Notes under the pieces: generated by a model
The model's input: the letters and a program-made list of their open reading frames with translations, nothing else
Told to the model about the DNA's origin: nothing
The model's database searches: none
Program-made: the position numbers and the translations under genes
Origin: Termitomyces sp. T153
Taxonomy: Eukaryota; Basidiomycota; Agaricomycetes; Agaricales; Lyophyllaceae
Direction of reading: 5' to 3'
Length of the DNA stretch: 64,000 nt
Assembly (NCBI GenBank): GCA_018296165.2
Contig: JACKQL020000137.1
Coordinates: forward strand, 1-64,000
Shown: positions 22,429 to 34,016 of the stretch, piece by piece
Numbering within the stretch: the first letter of the stretch is position 1
Layout of the letters: every line of letters begins with the position of its first letter

Positions 22429-25400
22429 TCTATAATATATGGGACAAGTCCTGGGAAAAATGCGACAACTTTTCTGCTTAGTAAGGCTGACCAAGAACCT
22501 TCCTTTTTGGGTAGCTTGGCTGTTTTTTGCACTTGGAACAGGTTTTTTCTCAAAAAAAATTACAGTAGACAGCTTTAATACATATATACAATCTTTTGAC
22601 TATGTTTGAAACATCACAGATAGCCTGCAGGTGTCAAAAAGGCCAAATGTGATTTAGTGGACACTGTTTTTCATGCCTTGCACATTTTTTGACCCAATAT
22701 GACCAAATGATGGACATTTCTGAGGTTGTGGAAAGGAGGCCACATGACAAAGTATGTTTGGTCACATCTATTGATTGATTGATGTTGACTAACAAGCTTA
22801 TTAGTAACTCCTTAACCAAATTGAGCTATTGATATATCAAATATCTCATCATGCAAGTCAATTTTAATGGGTTTTGACTATTAAAATGCTTAACAATGGG
22901 TGTTTCAGGCAACCACCTACTACTCCTGAAAGCCAAAGGCAACAAGCTAGGATTCAAAGGAGACTTGAACAATTACAAATGACAGATCCTGATGATTGTC
23001 ATGCAAATAGAAACAATAGATCTTTGGAACAGATCAATACTGTGGTTGTCCCACCACTTCAATTGGGGCCTGAGGGTATGGGAACTGGGGGTATTAATCA
23101 ATCTATGGGAACTGGGGGTATGGGAACTGGGGGTTTGAGACTTGATCACCAATCTATAGCCACCACTTCTGGCTCTTCAGGAAGACCTATTAGGCAGCCA
23201 GCAGTGGCTGATGATCCATTTTCTATAGTGATTCCTGAAACTGTTTTGCCTGAAGGGTGGGATGCTCCTTTACAGAATCCTATCCCTAGAATGGTGCCAC
23301 CTCCACCTGCTCCTATACAGAGAAGAGGCAATAGACTCAATCAGTCTGCTGTTGCTCAAGCTGCTATGGTCATTCCAGAAACAGTTTTGCCAGAAGGTTG
23401 GGATGCTCCTTTGCAGAATCCCTTACCTAGATTGGTGCCTCTTCTACCTGCTCCTGCACTGAGCAGAGTGAGACCAGATGCTCATAGAGAAGTAATGGCA
23501 GACCACCAAATTCAACAACAACATGCACTAGCAGCATTGCAGGAGCAGCAAAGGCTGAGACATATTGCTATGGTTGAAGAGCAGGAGAGGCAACAACAAG
23601 CTTTGGCCATCTTGCATCAGGCAAGGCTGAGGGAGGAGGAAAGATTGAGGCAACAGAAACAAGAAGTCAGTCAAACACTTCTTTGAAATGCTACTTTAAC
23701 TAACAAAGTTCAATAGCATATTGATCTGGATCCTGAACACAGGCCTTCAAATGCAGCTATGGCTCAAAGGATCTTTCAAGGCTGGCAACAGCAATATGAA
23801 GCTGATCTGGAAGAGGATTTCAATGATTTAGATCCTCAGAATGATATACCTTCTGAGGATGACTTGGAATATGTTGATCCTACTGGACATCAAGCACCAG
23901 AGCAATTGGATCCTCCCCTTGATAATCCATTGGGTCCTCAGGATGACATCTCTTCTGATGATGACTTGGAATATGTTGATCCTGCTGGACATCAACCAGC
24001 AGAGCAAATGAATCCTCCCCTTGATGTGCCATTGGGTCCTCAGAATGACATCCCTTCTGATGATGACTTGGATTATGTTGATCCTATTCAACAGAGACCT
24101 GCAGAAGACTTGGACCCTGCTCCACCCAACCATCCAGCAAGACTACAAAATCCTGCTGAACAGCCTCCCCTTGAGCTTCCTATTCCACCACAGCTTGGTC
24201 CTATTCAGCCTGTTCCAAGAGGAAGGCAACCTTACTTGATTGAATACCCTCCACACTATCTTGGTCCTATGACTGTCATATGTCCACACTGCCAAGCTTT
24301 ACATTTTGATGCTGAAAAGCTCACCAAGTCTACTAGAAACAGCCCAAAGTTTGGCATGTGCTGCTTACAAGGCCAAGTAAATTTGCACAGGCTTTGAGAT
24401 GCTCCAGCAGATTTACTGAACCTGCTCCATGGGCATCATCCTCTCTCTAACACCTTTAAAACATCAATCCATCAATACAATGCAGCCTTTGCATTCACAT
24501 CTCTGGGAGTCAAAATTGACCATGCTATTACCAATGCACCTGGACCATACAGCTTTAGGATCAATGGAGAACTACATCATTTGACAGGTGCCTTGCTTCC
24601 TATTGAAGGCAATCTTCCTGTATATGCACAGCTCTACTTTTATGATCACAATCAGCAATTGGCTTTTCATCAACAGAACAATCCCAGGCTTGATCCTCAG
24701 ATAATGGCCTCTTTGCAGGATATGCTTGCTAGAGTCAATCCCTTCATTGAATTATACAAGCAGGCCAGGAAAATTATGGGATAAGTTCCAGAAGGCCAAC
24801 CACAAAGGCTTTCTGTCAAGCTTACAGCTGATTTTGGAGATCCTCAATGCTATAATGACCCTAATAAACAGGAGGGGGTTGCAGCTGTAATTTCTGGAGA
24901 TGGCTCAGAGGAGCAATTGAATCATTGTGATAGTCTTGCACTTGCATGGAGGTCAATTAAAGCAGATCAGTCACTTGCATCCATATTACACTCCATTGCA
25001 TTATACCATCATCTTTCCCACTGGACAGCCTGGATTTCACACCAATATTCACTCTCATTTTGGACCAGAGAATCAACAAAGATCAGCAAAGGTCACCCAA
25101 ACAGCATATTATGCATACAGGCTGCAGCAAAGGACTTTGGAATTCAATGCACCATTACTATGGAGTGGGAGGCTATTTCAACAATATGTTGTGGATGCAT
25201 GGGCTTCCACTGAACAAAACAAGTTGAATTGGATTTGACACAATCAGAAAAAGATCAGAGCTGAAGTTTATCAGGGAGTAGTGGATGCTGCTGCTGGAGA
25301 TGAACAAGTCACCCCACAAAGCCAACATGTTATCCTCCCATCCTCACATACTGGAAGTGATTGACAGATGCAGCAATTATTCCAGGACTCTATGGCTATC

Positions 25401-26010
25401 TGCAGGAATTTTGGAAAACCTGACCTCTTCTTGACTATGACTGCCAATCCAAAGTGGTCAGAAATTGAAGAAGCTCTCTTGAAGGAACCTGCAGTCAATG
25501 GGAAGAAGCAAACAGCTGCTGATCAACCTGATATTGTTGCCAGAGTTTTTGAACTCAAGAAAAATGCTGTAGTAAAGGAGATCAAGGAAGGTCTCTTTGG
25601 CAGCTGTGTGGCTTATGTTCATACCATTGATGTCCAAAAGAGAGGACTTCCACATATGCACATCTTGATCTTTTTCTATCGCCATCACAGGATCAAGGAT
25701 GCACCTGATGTGGATTCCATTGTCTCTGCTCAGATTCCAGATCCAGTCACTCAGCCTCAATTGTATCAGGTATTGGCTTTGTTTGAATCCTGAATTCAAT
25801 TACTTATCTTTGTAGTCAGGTTGTTACTGCCAACATGGTCCATGGTCTGGTAGATGGCAAATGTTCCAAGAAATACCCAAAGGAATTCCAAGAGGCTACT
25901 CAGTATGGAGATAATGGCTATCTTCAATATGCCAGACCTGACAATGGATGCTTCTTTGAAAAGAATGGTCATCATTATGATAATTGTGATGTTGTTCCAT
26001 ACAATGCTTA
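22429..26010 (+). mobile_element. Helitron copy 2, 3'-truncated
   Basis: It repeats copy 1 from the TCTATAATATATGGGAC terminus onward and aligns without large gaps until about 26008, in the Rep domain. There it changes abruptly to gypsy-related sequence, so the Rep C-terminus, the helicase and the 3' end are missing. CpG sites of copy 1 are repeatedly TG or CA here (for example 22996 and 24395). Confidence 0.88.
22874..26010 (+). pseudogene. Helitron Rep gene copy 2, truncated and mutated
   Basis: It has the same exon plan as copy 1, including the first intron. The acidic PSDDDLEYVDP repeat region is longer by one repeat than in copy 1. New stops include TGA at 24395 (a CGA codon in copy 1, hence a CpG transition) and TAA at 24782. 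A one-base loss near 24932 shifts the frame. The two TGA codons at the positions of 18400 and 18526 are shared with copy 1, so they were already in the ancestor. A deletion of about 33 bp near 25846 removes part of the VHGPCGAAKPNAKCMV block, and the gene stops at the 26008 breakpoint. Confidence 0.85.
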
Positions 26011-27239
26011 GCTTATGTCAATCAGATCAGAAGAGCAAGAAACAAAGGGACTCATGCATCACCCCCCTCTGCCCCAAGGCTGCCTTGTTGGCCAGCCATT
26101 CCTTGCACCATCCCCCTGCCCCTGCCCTAGCCCCTTCTGCCTCAGCAGCCCCTTGTTGCACTACTGCCCTCTGCTCTGCCTGCACCTCCAACTGCCCCAG
26201 CCATTCCTGCAGTGCCTGCACCTCCAGCAAACCCTCTGTGATCATCCATGTAGTCACTCCCAACTCCCACTGTGCTATGTCTTGGTCCCTCCACACTTTG
26301 TTATGCTCTTGCTAGACCACATCACAATCCCCTTCAATTTTCTGGACCTTGTCCTCATGTGATGCCAGCAGTTGGGACAAGGCCTCCACTCATTGCTGCC
26401 AAAATGTCTCAGGGAGTGTGGAGGAAGGACTGGAGTCCCCACTAGCCCCCCTCACCAAAGTCCCCAACCCAGGGGACTATACATGTGGCTCTGGGGGGCC
26501 TGCCATTAACTCCCCTCCCTGCAGCTGCTTGCTGGGTCCCACCTCCAGTGAGGGGGATGCCCTCCATTTCTCCTTGTCATGCACCATTGGAGCCCCCTCC
26601 CACCACCCACTTTGCAGGAGTCCCACCTTCACCACAGACCACCCTGCACTTCCTCCACCCTCCACTCTGGACTTCCAACTTGACACCTTGCCCTTGTGCC
26701 CCTTGAGCAGCTGCTCCACCACTCATGCTACATCCCACTCCTGCTCCTCTGCCATGCAGGCCACATGCCAACTCAGCAAAATTGGGCACTTCTCATGCCT
26801 TGAACAATAGGGAATACACACTAAGGTGTCCTAACAAGAGCCCTGCATTGGCTCCTTAAATGTTAAGCTTGATCAGCAACTCCAGAATACAGATAACACA
26901 GACCCACACTCATGGCTATGGTACATGGCCTCCACCCATCTGTAGCCATGATGGGATTCAGACTCCTCTGAGGAAGAAGGGGCAGGAGATGCCATGGATG
27001 ATGCTGATAACACTGGGAATTGAGTGGGGAAAGACATGGCAAAGAGTTTGGGAACTCTGGGGTACATCTGACCCTTTTTAATGACTTGGGAAGAACCCTC
27101 TGACAAATGGCAGCCATGCTTTGACTTTGTTCCCCACACTGCTGCCACTCACTACAGATTGATCAATGTTACTCAGCTTTGATTTCCATGCCCCCACCAA
27201 TCTCCATGTCTCAAGGGTCTCAATGCTGAAGGGGGGTGA
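26011..27239 (+). mobile_element. Decayed gypsy internal sequence with polypurine tract
   Basis: CpG-poor sequence lies between the Helitron break and a 3' LTR. On the minus strand at 26810-26470 there is a long open but unrecognised reading (ACGLHGRG..., KCRVVCGEGG) with several cysteines. The plus strand shows only proline/cysteine-rich noise. The end (27195-27239) reads APTNLHVSRVSMLKGG followed by a purine run (GAAGGGGGGTGA) that touches the LTR at 27240, the expected polypurine tract of a plus-oriented LTR element. I cannot assign pol domains. Confidence 0.45.
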
Positions 27240-29433
27240 TGTCATGACCTGCTCCCTGGACCCCCAACCTTGCTCCCAATCTGCTTGCTTCCCCAGAGCT
27301 CCCCCCAATGCACCATCAAACTCCCCCAATCTTTGTCCACCCTCTGCACCCACTCTGGGTAACTCCAACACTTCTCTGGCAAACCCTGATGGCCCCATGG
27401 CTAACTCTGATGCCTTCTCCACAGCTGTTGATGCTCCCCCTGACTCTCCCCCTGACTCTCCTGAGCCTCCCCCACTGTTCCTAACTCCAGCATACATCAC
27501 CAACTTGCCTCCCTGGTTTGCCTGACCAACCCCAGAGCATCACAACAACCCCAGAATGGCCTACATCCTCAGTTGATCCCATCAGAATATCACTGCAGCC
27601 CATTCCATGATCACAACCAACACCTGTGCACTCTGCTGATACGATGTTGTCACACCATTGGGAACATATTAAACACCAGAAGTCAAAACAAACATTTATT
27701 AAGGCTGAAAACTGTAAGCCTCCTGGTAAAACAAGTCCCAGCAACATTATCCCTTAAATACACCAGAAGAAAGACAGAACAGGATAGGACAAGGACTATA
27801 CTAGACTATACACTCAATAATAGTCCAATCACTGTAATGGGAGGGGAAGCATGGGACTGGCAAAAGCACCTGAGTGGCATCAATTTTGGCAAGATCTAGA
27901 TCTGATCTAAGAATAACCAGATTGGAATGTTGACTGAAAGGAGGTAAAAGGGGAATGAATATGAAATGAATGGAATGAAGGGAAGGGAAAGGAAGATGAA
28001 TGGAAGAATATGAAATGAATGGAATGAAGGAAAGGGAAAGGAAGATGAATGGAAGAACCTGAATGGGAAAGAACCTGAATGGGGAAGAATATGAAATGAA
28101 CAAAGGGAACAGATGAATGGAAGAACCTGAATGGGAAAGAACCTGAATGGGGAAGAATATGAAATGAACAAAGGGAACAGATGAATGGAAGAACCTGAAT
28201 GGGAAAGAACCTGAATGGGGAAGAATATGAATGGGAGAAATACAAAGGAGGGAGAGATAAATGGGGCAAATGGAAGCTAAGAATGCAAAGGAGGAATGAT
28301 GGAACCAGGAACTGGCCTGTGGCACTGAAACAGGCATGCCAAAAGGGGGAATTAGAATAACAGTTATGAATAAGGGGCTGAAAAGTATGGAACCAAAAGT
28401 CACATGTAGAGGGTGGTCTGTGCACTGTAGAAAGAGGTATAAATAGCCCAAGTAGAGTAGCAAATGGACAGGCAATTAATAGGCAAAGGCTCGGTGGTTC
28501 CCAGGGAGTGAATCACTTAGGCTGGAGTTTGTTGAGACCCCTCTGCATTCAGAATAGAAATATTTTGGAAGTAAACCCCTTCAACTTCAAGCATTCATCA
28601 AGACATCAGTGTTGAATTGGAGTAGACTGCCTAAGTCTTCAAGAAAGCCCCAGAACTATCAGTATTACTCTAACCCAGTACTACACTGCATGGCTCTGTC
28701 AAGCCCCACCACCACACCTGCTGTCCCCCAGAGCTCTCCAGTAGTCAGTATATAAGTCATAGAGTAGCACCTTGTACTCTAGTCTTGATATTGCCTTACC
28801 TGATGTGTTTTTGATTGTTTCTGTCTTGTGTTTTATGTTCTGTGTTATGTTTCCTCTTATCTCAGTCTCCCAGTCTTGTCTTGTCTCTATTTCCATTGTT
28901 GCCTCATTATCATTTCATATCTCTGCTTGAATCTACTTTTGTTCTTGTCTCAATCTTGTCTCAACTCCATCTTGTCTTATTCAACTTCATTTCCATTATT
29001 GTGTTCAAATCCTTTCAACCTTAACACCTTTACAAACTCCATGCTTATGATTACAAACTCAAACATTCTTTGAACCAACTCTGGACCTCACTACCTCACT
29101 CAGCCCTGAAACCCATCAACATCCATTGATCCCCCATCAAGCTCTGGCTCCACTCCCATCACTCACATAGCCTCCACTTATCCCACACCTTCAATACTCG
29201 CTTCTGGACTTGTACCTGGCACCCCATCAAGTCCAACCATTTCTGTGCAACTTGTCTTAGACTTCTCCAGACCCCCCAGGACTTGTTTGGATCACTCCCC
29301 ATCACTTATCCCCACAAGTCCCCAATGTCTAGACCTTCTCCAAACACTGAGTTATCAGTGCAGGACATTGCATCCACCTAGTAAGGATTTGCTCAGTGTA
29401 GCTGAGCCTCCATGGTCAGCAGAACCTGACATA
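27240..29433 (+). repeat. Family A 3' LTR split by a family B LTR
   Basis: The family A LTR begins TGTCATGACCTGCTCCC at 27240, is interrupted at about 27637-28685 by another LTR, resumes with GGCTCTGTCAAGCCCC..., shows the TATA-like CAGTATATAAG near 28746, and ends AGCAGAACCTGACA at about 29433. The polypurine tract just before it marks it as the 3' LTR of a plus-oriented element rather than a solo LTR. Confidence 0.8.
27637..28685 (+). repeat. Family B LTR with purine-rich minisatellite
   Basis: It starts TGATACGATGTTGTCACACC and ends ACCCAGTACTACA; a second copy is inverted at 58149-59237. It is inserted in the family A LTR, with CTGC on both sides as a probable short target duplication. 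The middle (27950-28250) is a tandem array of GAATGG/GGAAGAA-rich units of about 67 bp. A TATA box (GGTATAAATAGCC, near 28436) lies downstream of the array, so the array sits where a U3 enhancer would be. No coding capacity. Confidence 0.75.
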
Positions 29434-30930
29434 ACCAAATACATGCTAAATTGCAAAATCAACTCCAATATCTTCTCCACTCCAGTCACACTGCTATATC
29501 CACTGGCCCCTGCTCCAAACACCTGCACTTCTTATATCTCCTCTTGATCCTCACAATTTGTAATGGACTATGGACTTATCCCAATAATAGTTTATTTATT
29601 ATTACATACACTCAGTCTAATATCAACACTTTACACACTATGTCAGGTTAATCTTTCTCTTTTTACACTATGTACAGGAATCCTATCAATTGGGATACTT
29701 CTGTCCTGTATGAACATAAGATCTTCAAGCTGTAACCTAGTTACATTTTTTGAAGTACCCAGCAACCTGAGTTTGTCATTCAAAGCTAATTAGCTTTGAC
29801 ATCAGCTTCTTCAAGACTTTGATCCAAGAATCTACAGTGGCCACATTAGCATGGGATCACACTCCAAACCCACACAACTTGTACAGAACAATCATGTCAT
29901 CCTAGGCAGTGGACAGCAATCATCATCAGCAACTGAGCCAATCTCCAAGAATACCCAATGGATGACAGTGGTAGGTAGAACTGAGAGCACAACCTCCACT
30001 AGTCAAGATATGCCTGGGGGAATGCCCAAGGCAGCTCCAAGGTGGTGCCAGTGGCACTGAAGTGGCTGCAGCAAGTAGAGTTGCAGTACCCTGGAGAGTC
30101 CCTGCCAATAATCCAGCCACTGGGGCTGGACAAGGGAAAGAAAGTCAAGATAGTGGAGATGAGCAAGTTCAGATAGTGGAGATGAAACAGCTTGTGAACC
30201 CATCCCTTTTCAAGGCAGGAGTGCCTGGAACATCTAGTGTTACATGGGGAAAACCTGCAGGGTGGTTGATGGATGAGTCATAGAGACTGCCAATGGAATC
30301 AACTCCATTGATACAACATGGATCATCCCAGAGGGGGAGATGGGAAAATCAGCCAGCATGAAGACCACAGCAACCTACTGTGGCTGAAAAGATGTCAGAC
30401 AAGGAAGAGGACAGAAGGTATATCCATATTATGGATATATAGATCAAGGTCATCTAGAGAAAGTATCCAGAGATTGTGAAGGATAGTACCAAAGCAAGAC
30501 TGGAGTTATACATGAAAAGGCATATTCAGCTTCTGTGGTTATAAGGTGGAACAGTTCCTCTGAAAGAGACCAATGGATATATATTGCATTTTATGTTGAG
30601 ATTCTGGACTTTGAGGCAAAAAGCTATTGTGACCACAAATAAAGGTGAGCACAATCTGATATGTTGACACTCAATGCCAACTTGATTTTGATAATATCTG
30701 CAATATGTGCATAGTTTACTGGCCTGCAGGAGGCTATGAGCAATACCTCTGCTCTCAAACAGTAAGGAGAGATGGACAAGCAATTTATTACTTGGCAAGT
30801 AACTGGACAATGCCAGCAACAATTTGTGAGGCACCCAACCACACTGCTTTCAGTTGTGGAGACTGTAGTCACAATGCCTGTAGTAGTAAATCTGCCAATT
30901 GAGAATGTAGAATCATGCCATGCAGGTTAG
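29434..30930. other. CpG-poor sequence of unknown origin
   Basis: Repeat-like DNA without CpG. Two plus-strand readings could be remnants of one protein gene. Around 30340-30640 a frame with stops reads KVYPYYGYIDQGHLEKVSRDCEG and SASVVIRWNSSSERDQW. At 30705-30902 there is a 65-residue cysteine-rich reading (YWPAGGYEQYLCSQ..., ICEAPNHTAFSCGDC). I recognise neither. No LTR, RNA or tandem structure was seen. Confidence 0.35.
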
Positions 30931-31233
30931 GTGGGTGTTGGGTCTGATCTGGTGTGTGGGTCACAGTGATGCCCTGATGCAGATTTGTGATGCATAGTGT
31001 GTGTCAAGGGCCAGAAGAGGTGTTGGAGGTATCTGGGTGTTTGGTGGGGGTCAGGGGATTGATAGGGCTTGCTAGGGAGGCATTGGAGTTTGCTGGAGAA
31101 GTGTCAGAGTTTGCTGTGATGGCCACTGGGGGGTAGAGGAAGGTCAGAGTGGTCAAAGAGGCATTGGGGAGCAGTTGGAGCAGTCAGGATGGCTCAGAGT
31201 GAGGTCCAGGGGGCTTGTAAATGGGTCATGACA
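30930..31233 (-). repeat. Partial family A LTR, minus orientation
   Basis: The right end, GTAAATGGGTCATGACA at 31233, and the preceding text (GGAGGCATTGGAGTTTGCTGGAGAAGTGTCAGAG...) match the 5' third of the family A LTR read in reverse. The remainder toward the left is missing. CpG is absent. Confidence 0.6.
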
Positions 31234-31399
31234 GCAGAGTTCACCAGGTCTATCCATTGATCCAACTGTAAGATCTAGTGTTGTCTCCATGCTCAGCTTG
31301 CTGCACTTGCCCTCTGCCTGACTCCTGGTTGCCTTGTGCTCCCTCAACTCCTGCTCATTGCCTATGCCTTGCCTGCTCTTGCTGGGTTTACCCATGGAG

Positions 31400-31870
31400 T
31401 GATCATCTCCTTACACCAACAGACATCCAACTTGGTGAAGTAGCAGGTACTTCAGAAGTTATTGACAAGTTCACAAATGAGTAGAAGGGGATAGTAGTTC
31501 TTACTCAGCTCTGAAATCCCTCTTGAATTTATCCCAATTCATAAAATTGTTCACCCCTCCTGGACAACAGAAATCCCTCAAGGTGTCCATTGAGACTTGG
31601 CTGGTCTTCATGTAGGAGAGGACCCAGGCAATTTTCAGGACATCTGAGGCAAAGGCTTTACCAATTAGCTGAATATAAGTTATGGGAGAGCAGGCAAGGA
31701 ATTTTAGCACAGGAGGCTGCTGATACAATGCTCCAAGGTGCAGGGGAATACTTTTCTGCAAGTGCAGGGGATGTAGAAGGAAGATCAATGACCTCAAAAT
31801 TCTTGCCATATATTTGATTAAACAGCCTCATGATGTCCAACATGAGTGAGTACCTCAAAGGGAGCAAGGC
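31400..31870 (-). pseudogene. Rearranged gypsy fragments: gag and RT pieces
   Basis: Minus-strand 31809-31501 reads KIAWVLSYMKTSQVSM...GGVNNFMNWDKFKRDFRAE, the gag core also seen at 4075-3842. Directly next to it, 31500-31410 matches the RT segment found at about 1890-1800 (the sequence around AGTTATTGACAAGTTCAC). The two are normally more than 1.5 kb apart, so this is a deletion-fused scrap of the same gypsy family. Confidence 0.6.
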
Positions 31871-31931
31871 AAGGAACTAATGAGCCTCTGAGAGTGATGA
31901 AATCACAAGTACATTAAGTCAAGAGTATCTG

Positions 31932-32532
31932 TGTCATGACCCACTCCCAGACCTCTGGACCTCTCCCAAGCCACCCTGCTTCCCTGGAGTTCCCTCAACA
32001 CCCCCCCCCCCAACTCACCCCAGCCTTTGTTCACTCATGGCACCTGTCCCAGCTAACTCCAATGCTTCCTTGGCAAACCTCAATGGCCTCCTGGAAAACC
32101 CTGGCATGTCCCCTGTGAGTCTCCTCAGTTCCCCCTCTCCCCCATGAGGCTCCCAGGCATCTCTGACATCTCCCCTGACCCAGGCATATGTCACTAGTTG
32201 TCCCTGTGATCCACTCAACCCCTCCAGAGCTTCTCAATGACTATGGAGCAGACCACATTCCCATAAGTTGCTATCAGAACATCAATGCAGCCTGCCATCT
32301 GATCAGAACCAACACCTGTCAACCCCATGTGGCTCCAATGAATACTGTCATTGCACCCCCAATCCCCAGAGGAGTCCAGTAGTCAGTATATGAGTCATAG
32401 AGTAGCATCCATTACTTTAATCTTGATATTGCATTACTTGTAGTTACTTGTTATGTTTCTTCTCCATTTCTGTCTCTAGTCTTGTGTTCTTGCCCAGTTA
32501 AGCTGAGCCCTTGTGGTCAGTGGAACCTGACA
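31932..32532 (+). repeat. Solo LTR, family A, internally deleted, target duplication ATCTG
   Basis: TGTCATGACCCACTCCC at 31932 to GTGGAACCTGACA at 32532, flanked by ATCTG at 31927-31931 and 32533-32537. At 601 bp it lacks most of the downstream half of the other copies: from the TGTTTCTTCTCC region it jumps to the terminal CCCAGTTAAGCTGAGCCC. The TATA-like element near 32386 is kept. A run of ten C residues lies at 32004-32013. Confidence 0.9.
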
Positions 32533-33093
32533 ATCTGCTTCTCTATCTACTCTCTCTATTATATGTGTACTTCAAGTTTGCTCTTTCAACAAATCATAGA
32601 TTCTGATGAGAATTTTGACTACAAGCTCTTGAGTGCAAAGCTTCTCTAGTCCCTGGTCTGCAGGAGCAGTCAGCAGAAGCTTAGAGAGAGGTAGAGGCAG
32701 CCAAGAGAGAGGCCAAGGTGACCTTAGCTGAACTTTGGCCTCTCTCTCTCTAAGATTCTCTTTATCATTCAATGACTCAGACAACAAAAAGGATGAGGAT
32801 GACAAGTCAAGTACACTTCCTTGTGAACACCTGATAACTATTGTTTCATGGCAAAACAAAACCATTCATGGCACAGCTATTAGTGTTTGATAAATGTTGA
32901 ACTTGGTACAGACTCCTCATCTATCAGTGGCTAGTGACTTTTTTTCTGTAAGTTTGGTGGCTAGGTTAGATGAATACTGCAGCTACTTCAATAGTGCCAT
33001 ATAGCTCTTTACTAACCAGCAGTCAGCCACAATACCAAGGATGACTTTGATGGGATCATGTAATATTTAAACTTTATAAAGCATCCTTCCTGT
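32533..33093. other. CpG-poor spacer
   Basis: Repeat-like sequence without CpG. Short open frames occur on both strands but carry no motif, and no LTR ends were seen. Confidence 0.4.
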
Positions 33094-33650
33094 CATGACC
33101 CTCCATGACCCTTGTCCCCCTCACTCCCAATTCCCCAACTGCTCTCCCCAAATGACCAGCCTGATGACCTGACCCCACCATCCAAAGCTACCATCAAACT
33201 CTGCCATCAAACTCCACCATCAAACCATCAAGTCCACATCAATGACCTTCCCCATTTAGGCAGAACCTCTAGACTCACTCTGCAGAACCCCCAGATTCAT
33301 TCCACACTAATCCAAGACCCCCAGCAGTGCTGCCACCCTTGTTTTGGCACTGCTGCTCAGCTCCCAGTCTTGGAACCCCCTTGGTGCCACGTTCCATACT
33401 CTCATCCAAACCTCCAAATCACTCTGAAAACCTGAACACCCTATTATAAGTATTGTACTACCATAGTCAGTACTATAGTCTCAATATTGCCTATCATCTA
33501 CATACATTTCCCAACCTTAGTTTCCCAGCACTATCAGTGTCCTAGCATTATCTGTTTCCTGGCACTTATTCCATACTAACTCTATTACTCTGAATTATAA
33601 TCTCATCAATCAATCCTATGTCCAACAAAACTCCAGCTCAATTCCTAAGT
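33094..33650 (+). repeat. Possible LTR fragment of another family
   Basis: It begins TGTCATGACCCTCCATGACCC, like the LTR starts in this window, and contains a promoter-like CTATTATAAGTATTGTACTACC near 33441. The body does not match family A, and no TGACA end was found before host-like DNA begins at about 33,900. This is an inference from the start and base composition only. Confidence 0.35.
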
Positions 33651-34016
33651 CCTCTGACCTGGGGGCTCTCTCACTATAGAACAAGCAACCCATTAGTTGT
33701 AGGACTGCAATGACTAAAGGAACTTACAGAGTATTGGAGTTTGACAGGGATTGAACAGATGATCTGGGAGTTCAACACTGGTGAAAGTTCTAAGTCTGGA
33801 AGTTGATCAAGGTCAGCTGGACCTAACACTTTCAAGCACACATGCATGACAGTCATGACAGTTTTCTCATAGAATAGCCTAAATGCACCCTGAAATCCAC
33901 TCATAAACACAATGCATGAACTCGGGCTGAATTACACTGTACAATACTCATGCTTATATCTCAAAGAACATTAATGTATCATACACACCACAATTGCAGG
34001 ATAGATCAACAATAAG

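Noticed and set aside
27896..28475. Long minus-strand frames rich in Phe, Ser, His and Pro (up to 224 residues)
   Set aside because: They are translations of the GAATGG/GGAAGA minisatellite in the family B LTR. Repeats without stops give long frames by chance. The same applies to 58365-58945.
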